Origin: Mycolicibacterium gadium | GTDB lineage: Bacteria; Actinomycetota; Actinomycetes; Mycobacteriales; Mycobacteriaceae | Length of the DNA: 64,000 nucleotides | Reading direction: 5' to 3' | Assembly: GCF_010728925.1 (NCBI RefSeq) | Contig: NZ_AP022608.1 | Coordinates: 2,046,001 to 2,110,000 of the forward strand | The notes under the pieces: generated by a model | What the model was told of the DNA's origin: nothing | Databases searched by the model: none | What the model saw: only the letters and a program-made list of their open reading frames with translations | Translations under genes and position numbers: made by a program | Shown: in pieces, positions 25,825 to 34,062 of the stretch | How positions within the stretch are numbered: position 1 is the stretch's first letter | Layout of the letters: every line of letters starts with the position of its first letter

Positions 25825-27356
25825 GCGAACCGTGCACGTAGCTCGTTCTTCAGCACCTTACCGGTGAGGTTTCGCGGCAATTCGTCCACCAGCTCGAGAC
25901 GCTCCGGAGATTTGTGACGGCTCAAGCCCTGTGCTGCACAGTGCTCCGCCAGTGCGCCCACTGTGACGTCACCGCCGGGCGCAGCGACGACAACGGCACA
26001 AACGCGTTCTCCCGTAAGAGAATCGGGCACACCGATCACAGCGACGTCTGCGACCGCCGGATGCTTCGCCAGCACTCCCTCGACCTCCAGTGCCGAGATG
26101 TTCTCCGCATTGCGAATGATGGCGTCCTTGATCCGGCCCGTCACGACAACGTTGCCGTCGGGGTCGATGCGCCCCCGGTCGCCGCTGCGGAACCACCCGT
26201 CGGCGTCGAACGCATCGGCGTTCAGGGTCTCATCGACGTAACCCAGAAAGCACTGCGGCCCCTTGAGTCGCAGCTCGCCTTCCTCTCCCGGGCCGACCTC
26301 GCGCTCGTTGTCATCGACGACGCGGACCGTCACCCCGGGGACTGGACGGCCGACCGTGTGGTCGAGCACTTCGGGTGGTCCGTCCGGCGGCGGCGACGTG
26401 ACGACCGGAAATTCGGTCAGCCCCCACGCATTGGCCACCCCTGCAACCGAAAGCGTCTCCCGCACTTGTCGCCCCAACTCCGCGGTAATCGGCGCGCCGC
26501 CCCCGACACAACCGCGCAGATCGGGAAAGAGTGGGTCGGCGCCGTGTTCTCTTTGTGCCGCCATGAAGGCGACGAAGAACGGGGTGGCCGAGCCGAGCAT
26601 CGTGGGCCGGTGTCCAGCGATCGCCTTGGGTGTGAGCACCGGATCGAACGCGTCGAACAACACCAGCCGCATGCCGGTGAGCAGGCTGGCCGCCAACATC
26701 GCCGCACCCCCGATGTGCGACACCGGGAACGCGATCGGATTGACGTCGTTACTGGAGGCACCGATCATCCCCACCACACCAGACGACCCGGCGATCACCG
26801 AACGGTCGCAATGCCGCACGCCCTTCGGCGCCGCGGTGGTGCCCGACGAGTAGTAAACCCACCGCGGCAATGTCGCCTCCGTCGGCGGCGCCGGTAGCGA
26901 CGCCGGATCCCCGGCGGGAAGGCGAAGGCCAGCCGTGACCGGGGCGCCGTGATCGGCCACGATGATTGTCATCGGCTGATCTCGTGCCAGCTCGTCGGCA
27001 AGCGCGACGTGATCGAAACCGCGCCACACTCCGGGAACGATGATCACCTCGGTACCGAGTTGTGCTGTCACGAAACGGACTTCGCTCTCCCGCCAGATGG
27101 GCAGGATGGGATTCTGCACGGCCCCGAGGCGCGTCAGCGCCACCATGACCACCATCGTCTCGAGCGTGGTCGGTAGTTGCCAGGACACCACCGACCCGTC
27201 GACGATTCCGCGTTCGGCGAAAGCAGCTGCGGTACTGGCGGCCGCATCGCGCAGCTGCGCGTTCGTCAAGCTGCGACCGAAGTCATCGACGAGAACGATG
27301 CGCTCGGGGTGTGTCGCAGCCGCTTCTTCGACCAGGCTCCAGTACGTTCCGGACAT
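25821..27356 (-). CDS. Acyl-CoA synthetase (class I adenylate-forming)
   Basis: This 511-residue AMP-forming ligase has V-Y-Y-S-S-G-T-T-A-A-P-K-G-V near 165, N-A-W-G-L-T-E near 310, W-F-R-S-G-D-R-G near 390, R-I-K-D-A-I-I-R-N-A near 405 and the C-terminal Lys in N-L-T-G-K-V-L-K. It resembles mycobacterial FadD-type ligases and cyclohexanecarboxylate-CoA ligases. Last gene of the leftward operon that begins with the amidohydrolase at 30730; its ATG overlaps by one base the stop of the upstream acyl-CoA dehydrogenase. Its stop shares CTAG with iclR. Confidence 0.9.
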   Translation of the reverse strand: MSGTYWSLVEEAAATHPERIVLVDDFGRSLTNAQLRDAAASTAAAFAERGIVDGSVVSWQLPTTLETMVVMVALTRLGAVQNPILPIWRESEVRFVTAQLGTEVIIVPGVWRGFDHVALADELARDQPMTIIVADHGAPVTAGLRLPAGDPASLPAPPTEATLPRWVYYSSGTTAAPKGVRHCDRSVIAGSSGVVGMIGASSNDVNPIAFPVSHIGGAAMLAASLLTGMRLVLFDAFDPVLTPKAIAGHRPTMLGSATPFFVAFMAAQREHGADPLFPDLRGCVGGGAPITAELGRQVRETLSVAGVANAWGLTEFPVVTSPPPDGPPEVLDHTVGRPVPGVTVRVVDDNEREVGPGEEGELRLKGPQCFLGYVDETLNADAFDADGWFRSGDRGRIDPDGNVVVTGRIKDAIIRNAENISALEVEGVLAKHPAVADVAVIGVPDSLTGERVCAVVVAAPGGDVTVGALAEHCAAQGLSRHKSPERLELVDELPRNLTGKVLKNELRARFA

Positions 27357-28555
27357 CAGCGCATAGGCAGCAAGAGCCGCCGTTTGGCCAGAATATTGCG
27401 CATCATTTCATTGCTTCCGCCGGACACCGTATACGCACGCGACCACAACCAGCATTCTCGCAGACGCTGCTTCGCCTCCTCGACGCTCGGATCGGCTGCC
27501 ACGGTACAGACCATCGGCGCGAGTTCGGCACCGTATGCCGAAACTCGGTGGTACGTCTCGGCAAAGCTCAGCTTGGCGATGGAGCCATCGCCCGGTTGCT
27601 CGGCCCCGACGGTGAGACGTTCGACATGGTCGTCGATGAACGACTTCGCCACCTCGACCTCGACGGCCAATTCGGCCACCTTCTGGCGGATGTCCTCATG
27701 CTCGAAGGCCGGCCTCCCGTCCAGCGCGGCGTGGCGCACCACCGTGACGAGATCGTCGATCAGCAGCTCAAGCAGGATCACGTTTCCGCCGATCCCGAAA
27801 CGTTCGAAGTCCAGTCCCGCCATGATGATCGACCACCCTTGGCCGACTTCACCGATCAGGCTGTCTGCAGGCAGCGTGACACCGTCGAGAAAGACCTCGT
27901 TCACCTCGATCGCCTCGTTGATCGTCCGGATCGGACGGACCTCGACGCCGACCGCTGACAACGGGACGACAAATGCGGACAAGCCGTGGTGACGCGTCGA
28001 TGTAGGGTCAGTCCGGACGAGGGCAAGACCCATATCCGCCCAGTGCCCGTCGGTGATCCACGTCTTCTGGCCGTCGATGACCCACGTTTCGTCGTCCTGC
28101 TGCACTCCCCTGGTCCGGACATTGGCGATGTCGCTGCCGGCGTCGGGCTCACTGAGCAACTGACACCACACATGTTCGCTACGCCGGATCGGCGGGAGCA
28201 GCGTTCTCTTCTGCTCGTCGGACCCGAAGTGCAGTAGCACATGAGCCGCGAGGTTGACCTGGTCGACCGGACGCGGTGCGCGGGCGCGCAGGATCTCTTC
28301 ACTGAGGACGCGGTCATGCAGCGGATGGTGGTCGGCGCGTCCACCGTGCTCGACGGGCCAGTCGGCGCCGACGAAGCCGGCGTCGAACAGTGTGGCGAAC
28401 CATCTGCGCAGTTGTGCTTCCTGCTCGGCATTTTCGGGCGCGCGTCGCCCCTCTCTGGCGTCGAACGGTGGTGCGTGGTCAGCGATGTGCGCCCTGACCC
28501 TGTCTCTGAATTCGGCCAGCTGCGCATCGCTTGGCCTGGCGCCTGGGGCACTCAC
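27356..28555 (-). CDS. Acyl-CoA dehydrogenase
   Basis: This 399-residue FAD-dependent dehydrogenase has L-S-E-P-D-A-G-S-D-I-A near residue 130, V-I-D-G-Q-K-T-W-I-T-D-G and the C-terminal signature Y-T-V-S-G-G-S-N-E-M-M-R, where the Glu is in the catalytic-base position of many family members. The start is GTG 28555, overlapping the stop of the preceding acyl-CoA dehydrogenase by GTGA; the longer open frame upstream is a shadow of that gene. Paired with it, this is likely one subunit of a heteromeric (alpha2beta2) enzyme, as known for mycobacterial steroid-type acyl-CoA dehydrogenases. Confidence 0.88.
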   Translation of the reverse strand: MSAPGARPSDAQLAEFRDRVRAHIADHAPPFDAREGRRAPENAEQEAQLRRWFATLFDAGFVGADWPVEHGGRADHHPLHDRVLSEEILRARAPRPVDQVNLAAHVLLHFGSDEQKRTLLPPIRRSEHVWCQLLSEPDAGSDIANVRTRGVQQDDETWVIDGQKTWITDGHWADMGLALVRTDPTSTRHHGLSAFVVPLSAVGVEVRPIRTINEAIEVNEVFLDGVTLPADSLIGEVGQGWSIIMAGLDFERFGIGGNVILLELLIDDLVTVVRHAALDGRPAFEHEDIRQKVAELAVEVEVAKSFIDDHVERLTVGAEQPGDGSIAKLSFAETYHRVSAYGAELAPMVCTVAADPSVEEAKQRLRECWLWSRAYTVSGGSNEMMRNILAKRRLLLPMR

Positions 28556-29526
28556 CAGCCGGCCTCGTCGGCGAGCAGTGCGCGACTGGCACGAGCAGTT
28601 CCGAGCAGATAGGCGTTGGTGAACACCCGGCGCAGTTCGTGATGCAAGGGGTACTCCCAGGTGAATCCGATGCCGCCCGACAGTTGCATGCACTCGTCGA
28701 CGGCGGCGGTTGCCTTTGCGGTGACGAAGGCGTGGGCTGCGGTGGACAACGCGACAGCGTCCGCCGCGGCGTCCTCGGAGAGCAATGCTCGGGCGGCTTT
28801 CATGATGACTGCTCGCGCTTTGGCTTCGAACACCAGCAGATCGACCAACCGGTGTTGCACCGCTTGGAAACTGGCGATCGGCACTCCGAACGCGATGCGT
28901 TCTTTGAGGTAGGAGACGAGTCGCTCGAAGGTGGCCGAGAACGCTCCCAGCGAGTCGGCGCTCAGCAGGATCCTGGCCATCGCGAGCAATTGGTCCGCCC
29001 GCTCGGGCCCTCCGATCAGCACGCTGTCCGCCGCGGAGACGTCGACTCGCCATGCTGCACGGTCGATGTCCAACAGCTCGTCGTCGAGACTTCGCGTCAT
29101 CGCGTCGGATAGCTCGAACAGGTGGACGCCATTGCGCCCCAGCGTGACCAGAATGTCGATCGCGTCGCCGGATGCGACCCTGACGGTGTCACCGGACAGC
29201 GCGCAGCCTGCGCTCGCGGTTCCGTCGAGCATGGCGGGCAGCCACCGGTCACGCACATCGTCCGGTGCGGACGCGAACGCCGCCGCAGCCAGCACACAAC
29301 CGAACCACGTCGATGAGTTCTGCACGCGACCGAGTTCCTCGGCAATCACGGTTGCCTCAACCGGACGCCATCCGCTGCCACCGAGGTTCTCCTCGACGAG
29401 CAGACCGGTCCAGTCCATCGCCGCGAGCTCCTTGACGGAGTCCTGCACAACCCTTCCGGTCAGGAATTCATGCGCTGACTCCCGCAACAAATCGAGGTCG
29501 ACATCCGCCGAGCCCTCGTCAGCCAT
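28552..29526 (-). CDS. Acyl-CoA dehydrogenase, short partner subunit
   Basis: This 324-residue protein is shorter than a standard acyl-CoA dehydrogenase (about 380) and has a weak FAD-motif region (A-G-C-A-L-S-G-D-T in place of the T-E-P-x-A-G-S-D pattern). The C-terminal half is conserved: F-G-V-P-I-A-S-F-Q-A-V-Q-H-R near 225 and L-S-G-G-I-G-F-T-W-E-Y near 290. This division between a degenerate and a normal partner fits the FadE heteromers of steroid side-chain degradation, where one subunit lacks some catalytic or FAD residues. It lies 7 bp downstream of the amidohydrolase and is coupled to the next dehydrogenase. Confidence 0.86.
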   Translation of the reverse strand: MADEGSADVDLDLLRESAHEFLTGRVVQDSVKELAAMDWTGLLVEENLGGSGWRPVEATVIAEELGRVQNSSTWFGCVLAAAAFASAPDDVRDRWLPAMLDGTASAGCALSGDTVRVASGDAIDILVTLGRNGVHLFELSDAMTRSLDDELLDIDRAAWRVDVSAADSVLIGGPERADQLLAMARILLSADSLGAFSATFERLVSYLKERIAFGVPIASFQAVQHRLVDLLVFEAKARAVIMKAARALLSEDAAADAVALSTAAHAFVTAKATAAVDECMQLSGGIGFTWEYPLHHELRRVFTNAYLLGTARASRALLADEAGW

Positions 29527-29533
29527 ACCGCGG

Positions 29534-30730
29534 CTAGCCCCGACTCAGCAGGTGATCGGCGTTGTCGCGCATGATCCGCTTCTTGGCGGCGTCGTCGAGC
29601 GGATCGAGCAGCTTGACGAAGTCAGCCGGTTCGGCCAGACCCTCGGCGTGGGGATAATCCGAGCCCATCACGAGACAGTCGTCGTAACCCATGGCTGCGA
29701 CGATCGCCGGGATGTCGTCCTCGGGATATGGCACCACCCGAACGTGCTCCCGGAAGATCGTCGAGGGACGTTCTGTGAGTTTCCCGCCGATCCACGGACC
29801 ATTTCGGCCCATGCCCCGACTCTTGTCCATGTGCTTGGTGAAGAACGGCACCCATTCGGCGCCGTGTTCGGCAACAAGCACATTCAGCCCCGGGAAGCGG
29901 CCGAACAAGTTGTCGAAGATGAGCGCCGAAAGAGTGTCTTCGATCGGACGCTGGCCGTAAATGTTCATCCACTGCCACGCCGACATGTGCCATGAGGCCG
30001 GATCGGCACTGTGCCCCCATGCAGGTGAAATCGCATCGAAGTACCAGAACGGCATGATGTGGAACACCAGAACGCAGCCGGCCTCCTCCAGGCGAGAGTA
30101 GATCGGATCGAAGTACGGGTCGCCGGGGGAACGACCGTACGCCGGCCCGGTTGGCAGCAGGACGAACTTCGCACCCTGCGCGATGAGCGCCTCCGTTTCG
30201 GCGACAGCGGAGTCCAGGTCGCGGAGCGAAAGCAGCCCTGTGGCGTAGAGCCGATCCTCGTGATTGAAGCCCCACTCCTCGTCGAACCACCGATTGAACG
30301 ACCTGAGGTTCGCATACAGCGCGGCGGTGTCGTCGACATAGTGCTCCGCGGCAAGTGCCATCCCGCTCGGATAGATGACCATCCGCTCGACGTTCTGCTT
30401 CTCCATCACCGCAATGCGTGCCGAGCGCTCGATGTACTCGGGTTGCATGGGCTGCGGTTCATACGATTCCTCGGGATTACCCGATCCCATCTGCTTGAGC
30501 ATCTCTTTCAGCGATCCCGGACGGTACGCGACGTCGAGCCCCAAACCCCCCTCGCTGTTGAATGTCGCGACGCGACGCCCGGCAAGGATCACCTCGACGC
30601 CGTCTGCTCCGCGCACCGTGGTGATCGCCCGATCGTGAAATTCCTTGGGAAGGTGGCGGGTAAACGCATCTCGCGTCTCATAGCAGTGCGTGTCGCAATC
30701 GAAGATCCCGTAGTCGAGTCTCGTCGTCAT
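29534..30730 (-). CDS. Amidohydrolase-2 (ACMSD-like) family protein
   Basis: This 398-residue metal-dependent hydrolase or decarboxylase has D-C-D-T-H-C-Y-E near residue 11, L-V-F-H-I-M-P-F (His), V-A-E-H-G-A-E-W and M-G-S-D-Y-P-H-A-E-G near the C-terminus. It is the most diverged of the D-x-D-x-H-x-Y-E trio (18536, 34063 and this one). It heads the leftward operon with two acyl-CoA dehydrogenases and a synthetase. AGGAGGAG lies just upstream of its ATG, and the operator palindrome (30749-30764) lies 18 bp upstream. Confidence 0.88.
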   Translation of the reverse strand: MTTRLDYGIFDCDTHCYETRDAFTRHLPKEFHDRAITTVRGADGVEVILAGRRVATFNSEGGLGLDVAYRPGSLKEMLKQMGSGNPEESYEPQPMQPEYIERSARIAVMEKQNVERMVIYPSGMALAAEHYVDDTAALYANLRSFNRWFDEEWGFNHEDRLYATGLLSLRDLDSAVAETEALIAQGAKFVLLPTGPAYGRSPGDPYFDPIYSRLEEAGCVLVFHIMPFWYFDAISPAWGHSADPASWHMSAWQWMNIYGQRPIEDTLSALIFDNLFGRFPGLNVLVAEHGAEWVPFFTKHMDKSRGMGRNGPWIGGKLTERPSTIFREHVRVVPYPEDDIPAIVAAMGYDDCLVMGSDYPHAEGLAEPADFVKLLDPLDDAAKKRIMRDNADHLLSRG

Positions 30731-30748
30731 CGCGCTCCTCCTTCGTGC

Positions 30749-30764
30749 GAGAATGCATATTCTC
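30749..30764. promoter_or_regulatory. Operator copy GAGAATGCATATTCTC in a divergent promoter
   Basis: A perfect palindrome (the GCAT spacer region is itself symmetric within ATGCAT) lies between the leftward amidohydrolase operon (start 30730) and the rightward acyl-CoA dehydrogenase (start 30835). TATTCT at 30758-30763 fits a rightward -10. One bound dimer could control both directions. It is the closest copy to the consensus. Confidence 0.75.
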
Positions 30765-30834
30765 TCATTTAGAAAAAGATACTATCCTCGTCCGGGAATG
30801 CCCATCCCGGGGTCGGAACGGCAGGAGGGTGCGC

Positions 30835-31944
30835 GTGGCGGCAAGTGAGGCCGACGACCTCCGAGCGGCAGTTCGGGAGTTTCTGCAAGCCAACTCGCCC
30901 AGCAGCCGGGTACGCGAGCTCATGGCCACCGACAACGGTTATGACGAGGTCGTATGGCGCAAGATGGCCGAGCAACTCGGACTGCACGGCATCGCAGTCC
31001 CCGAGCGCTACGGGGGCGCCGGTGCAGGGCTCCGCGAGCTTGCCGTCGTGTTCGAGGAGATGGGCGCAGCACTGCTGTGCTCTCCGTTCTTCTCCACCGT
31101 CGCGATGGCTATCCCGGCGATCGTCGCCAGCGACGACGAGCAAGCATCGAACGAGTTTTTGCCCTCGCTCGTCGACGGCACGCGCACCGCGACGCTCGTT
31201 CTCAACGACCGGCTTGAAGCCTGGGATCCGGCGGCTGTGACGCTGACGGCACAACGCGGCGGCGACTGTTTCCGCGTGTCCGGGGACGCCGCTCTGGTGC
31301 TCGACGGCCACACCGCAGACCTCCTACTGGTCGCGGCTGCCAGCGGATCCGGGATTTCCTTATTGGCCGTTGCCGGCGACGCCAAAGGGCTGACGCGCCA
31401 GCCTTTGGCCACTCTGGACCGCACCCGAAAGCTCGCCAGGATCAGCCTCGACGATGTCGACGCGCGCCTCATCGGCGACGACGGCGCAGCAGCAGGTGTC
31501 TTGGCACGCACCTATGACCTCGCCGTCGTCGCGCTGGCCGCTGAGCAGGTCGGCGCGGCGCAACGATGCCTCCACATGGCTGTCGACTATGCCAGGGAAC
31601 GCATCCAGTTCGGTCGCGCCATCGGTAGCTTTCAGGCCGTCAAACATCGTTGCGCCGACATGCTCATCCTCGTCGAAGGTGCGCGTTCCGCGGCCGTTCA
31701 TGCAGCCGCTGCTGCCGACGAAGACGATTTACCGATAGCCGCATCGGTGGCGAAAATGGCTTGCTCAGAAGCCTTTATGCAGGTCGCCCTGGACAGTATG
31801 CGCACACACGGTGGAATCGGATTCACTTGGGAGCACGACGCGCACCTCTATGTTCGCCGAGCAAAAGCCACCCAGCTGATGCTCGGCAGTCCCGACTTCC
31901 ACGCCGAGCGACTGGCGCGCCTCGTCACATCATCAAGCCACTGA
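30835..31944 (+). CDS. Acyl-CoA dehydrogenase
   Basis: This 369-residue acyl-CoA dehydrogenase starts at GTG 30835 with AGGAGG 6 bases upstream; the open frame before it covers the operator and is not coding. Features are P-E-R-Y-G-G-A-G-A-G near residue 60, F-G-R-A-I-G-S-F-Q-A-V-K-H-R near 265 and H-G-G-I-G-F-T-W-E-H near 335. As in the protein at 28552, the central FAD motif is atypical, so it may be the weaker partner of a two-gene enzyme. Its product may pair with one of the divergent operon's dehydrogenases under the same operator. Confidence 0.87.
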   Translation: MAASEADDLRAAVREFLQANSPSSRVRELMATDNGYDEVVWRKMAEQLGLHGIAVPERYGGAGAGLRELAVVFEEMGAALLCSPFFSTVAMAIPAIVASDDEQASNEFLPSLVDGTRTATLVLNDRLEAWDPAAVTLTAQRGGDCFRVSGDAALVLDGHTADLLLVAAASGSGISLLAVAGDAKGLTRQPLATLDRTRKLARISLDDVDARLIGDDGAAAGVLARTYDLAVVALAAEQVGAAQRCLHMAVDYARERIQFGRAIGSFQAVKHRCADMLILVEGARSAAVHAAAAADEDDLPIAASVAKMACSEAFMQVALDSMRTHGGIGFTWEHDAHLYVRRAKATQLMLGSPDFHAERLARLVTSSSH

Positions 31945-31959
31945 CCCGGAAGGACCACC

Positions 31960-32859
31960 GTGACCATCTCGTTCTCCCTAGAACTACCCACTCACCGAGT
32001 GGACGCGGTATCGGAGTTCGTCTCCGCCGAAGCGATCTCAGAAATCGCCCGTTCCGCCGAGGCGAGCGGCTTCCGCGCGGTACACGTCACCGATCATCCG
32101 GCTCCCGATGCGAAATGGCTGGACCACGGCGGTCATCATGCTCTTGACCCGTTCGTCGCCTTGTCGTTCGCCGCCGCGGCCACCACCGAGGTCAAGTTGT
32201 TGACCAACGTCTACATCGCGGCCTATCGCAACCCGTTCCTCGGCGCAAAGTCGATTCAGAGTCTCGCCGTACTCTCCGGCGGCAGGCTGATCCTGGGCAC
32301 CGCCGCGGGCTATCTCAAGCCCGAATTCAAAGCGCTGGGAATCGATTTCGATAGTCGCGGAGCTCTACTCGACGAGGCACTGGACGTCCTCGACAAGTTG
32401 CTCACCGGCGATGATGTGGCCTACGAGGGCAGCTCATTCTCTGCGCGAGGAGTGCGGCTCTTCCCCTTACCTGCGGCTCGCCCGCCCATTTGGGTCGGCG
32501 GCAACAGCAAGCCCGCAGTCCGTCGTGCAGTCACTCGAGCGCAAGGCTGGGCGCCGTTCAACACTTTCGGTTATGCGGCGGCGTCGCGGACAGCCGAGAT
32601 CTCGACACTCGACGAGTTGGAATCGGCCATCGCGTGGGCCACAAAGTACGCCGCGGAGGTCGGCCGGACTGAGCCACTGGACATCTGCTTCTCCGCGGGC
32701 AACCTGCTCGACGAGACCAAGTCCGCCGATGAGCGACACGCCACGATCGCGAAGCTCGAAGGCATGGGCGTGACGTGGCTGACGATCGCCCCCCAAGCAG
32801 ACACGCGGGCGGAGGCCGTCGATCACGCACACGCGTTTGCCGAGGAGTTCATCGCATGA
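31960..32859 (+). CDS. Luciferase-like F420/flavin-dependent oxidoreductase
   Basis: This 299-residue bacterial-luciferase-fold protein has V-H-V-T-D-H-P near residue 43, L-L-T-N-V-Y near 85, L-S-G-G-R-L-I-L-G-T-A-A-G near 107 and P-P-I-W-V-G-G-N near 180, the layout of mycobacterial F420-dependent LLM proteins. It starts at GTG 31960 after GGAAGGACC. Downstream of the acyl-CoA dehydrogenase and probably co-transcribed with it. The 3' end overlaps the convergent SnoaL-like gene by 11 bp. Confidence 0.85.
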   Translation: MTISFSLELPTHRVDAVSEFVSAEAISEIARSAEASGFRAVHVTDHPAPDAKWLDHGGHHALDPFVALSFAAAATTEVKLLTNVYIAAYRNPFLGAKSIQSLAVLSGGRLILGTAAGYLKPEFKALGIDFDSRGALLDEALDVLDKLLTGDDVAYEGSSFSARGVRLFPLPAARPPIWVGGNSKPAVRRAVTRAQGWAPFNTFGYAAASRTAEISTLDELESAIAWATKYAAEVGRTEPLDICFSAGNLLDETKSADERHATIAKLEGMGVTWLTIAPQADTRAEAVDHAHAFAEEFIA

Positions 32860-33286
32860 GACTGGATGCAGCGAACGCGTCCACGGTTATTCGGCGATGA
32901 GCGAACAGCCATCGCCCATCTGTCTCGACGAGAACGTCTCGGTATCGCCCCCAGTGGTCGAGTCCGACGTCGGTGTGGACGGCGAAATAGCTGCTGACCT
33001 CCACTCGGTCGGAGGCCACCGATCCGAACCGGATGCTCGAAACGTGATGGCGCACATGCGTCGGCGCCTGCCTGTGCGGATCCGGATTCCTGGCCATCGC
33101 CGAGCCAAGGCCCGCTTCGATCGCCGCAGGACCTTTCAGTGGTTCATCGCCACCGGTGAACTCGAGAACACCGTCCGGCGCGAAGCAGCCTGCCAGCGCG
33201 TGCAGGTCGAAGCGATCGGTCGCGGCGGTGTAGTCCGATAACGTCTGCCGCACCTGTTCGCGGACGTCGATCTCCCAACCCTGCAT
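32849..33286 (-). CDS. SnoaL/NTF2-like protein
   Basis: This 145-residue NTF2-like protein has L-S-D-Y-T-A-A-T-D-R-F-D near the start, C-F-A-P-D-G-V-L-E-F-T-G-G, H-V-R-H-H-V-S-S-I-R (candidate catalytic His cluster) and W-L-F-A-H-R-R-I-T-V. It is transcribed toward the luciferase-like gene, with overlapping 3' ends, and divergently from the isochorismatase-fold gene at 33337. The fold points to isomerase, hydratase or binding function; no specific substrate is visible. Confidence 0.78.
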   Translation of the reverse strand: MQGWEIDVREQVRQTLSDYTAATDRFDLHALAGCFAPDGVLEFTGGDEPLKGPAAIEAGLGSAMARNPDPHRQAPTHVRHHVSSIRFGSVASDRVEVSSYFAVHTDVGLDHWGRYRDVLVETDGRWLFAHRRITVDAFAASSLMR

Positions 33287-33320
33287 CTCGTTCTCCTCTG
33301 GAATTGACGCTGCGCCACAC

Positions 33321-33336
33321 GATAACGTCTGTTCTC
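33321..33336 (+). promoter_or_regulatory. Operator copy GATAACGTCTGTTCTC abutting a start codon
   Basis: The palindrome ends at the base just before ATG 33337. TAACGT (33323-33328) inside it fits a -10 box, so the mRNA may be leaderless and the operator would cover both promoter and start. The identical 16-mer recurs at 34001-34016. It lies in the divergent gap with the SnoaL-like gene. Confidence 0.7.
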
Positions 33337-33972
33337 ATGCCGCAACCCAAACTGCTCGACCTGATCGCCCCGGAGACGACCGCCCTCGTCACGCAGGAAT
33401 GCCAGGGCGGTGTGATCGGTCCGCAGGCCGGCCTTCCCATGCTCGCCGAGGAGGCGCAGCGCGAGGCAGTCCCGAACATCTCCAAGCTTCTCGACGCCGC
33501 GCGTGGCGCGGGTGTCGCGGTCGTCCACTGCTTGATTCACCGACGCCCCGACGGTCGCGGTTCCAACACGAACGCCCGGCTGTTCATGGCGGGCAGGTCC
33601 TTCGCGGCCGATTTGACGCCCGGCAGCCCCGGAGGGTCGGTGCTTCCCGAACTCAATCAGCAGCCGACCGACATCGAGCTCACGAGGTATCACGGTGTCG
33701 GGCCGATGACCGGGACCGATCTCGACTCTGTGCTACGCAATCTCAACATCAAGACCATTGTGGGCGTTGGCGTTTCGGTCAACATCGCAATTCAGAACTT
33801 CGTGATGGACGCGGTCAACCGTAGCTATCAATTCGTGCTGCCACGTGACGCGGTGGCCGGGTTCCCCCGGGAGTACGCGGAGTCGGTCATCGACAACACC
33901 CTGGCCCTGCTGACCACGGTGACCACGACCGACGCGGTCGTGGCGGCATGGAAGGAGCTCGCCGGATCCTGA
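33337..33972 (+). CDS. Isochorismatase-fold cysteine-hydrolase homologue lacking the catalytic Cys
   Basis: This 211-residue protein has the isochorismatase-like fold: A-L-V-T-Q-E-C-Q near residue 16, M-T-G-T-D-L-D-S-V-L near 124 and G-V-G-V-S-V-N-I-A-I-Q near 143. The usual triad is Asp-Lys-Cys. Here the Asp position is Glu21 by my alignment, the Lys position is probably Arg117, and the nucleophile Cys is Ala151. It therefore cannot work by the normal covalent mechanism. It may be an isomerase-like or binding relative, or use acid-base chemistry. It starts at ATG 33337 directly after the operator, with no Shine-Dalgarno. Confidence 0.78.
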   Translation: MPQPKLLDLIAPETTALVTQECQGGVIGPQAGLPMLAEEAQREAVPNISKLLDAARGAGVAVVHCLIHRRPDGRGSNTNARLFMAGRSFAADLTPGSPGGSVLPELNQQPTDIELTRYHGVGPMTGTDLDSVLRNLNIKTIVGVGVSVNIAIQNFVMDAVNRSYQFVLPRDAVAGFPREYAESVIDNTLALLTTVTTTDAVVAAWKELAGS

Positions 33973-34000
33973 CCCGATCTGGATGTTGTCGGCCGATGGT

Positions 34001-34016
34001 GATAACGTCTGTTCTC
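34001..34016 (+). promoter_or_regulatory. Operator copy GATAACGTCTGTTCTC
   Basis: Identical 16-mer to 33321-33336, 46 bp before the amidohydrolase ATG at 34063. TAACGT inside it can serve as -10. Unlike the upstream copy, the gene here has a proper leader with the ribosome site GAGGAGGG. Confidence 0.7.
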
Positions 34017-34062
34017 ATCAGGCGTAAACGCTGATATTCGCTGCTCTGAGGAGGGTTCCCTC

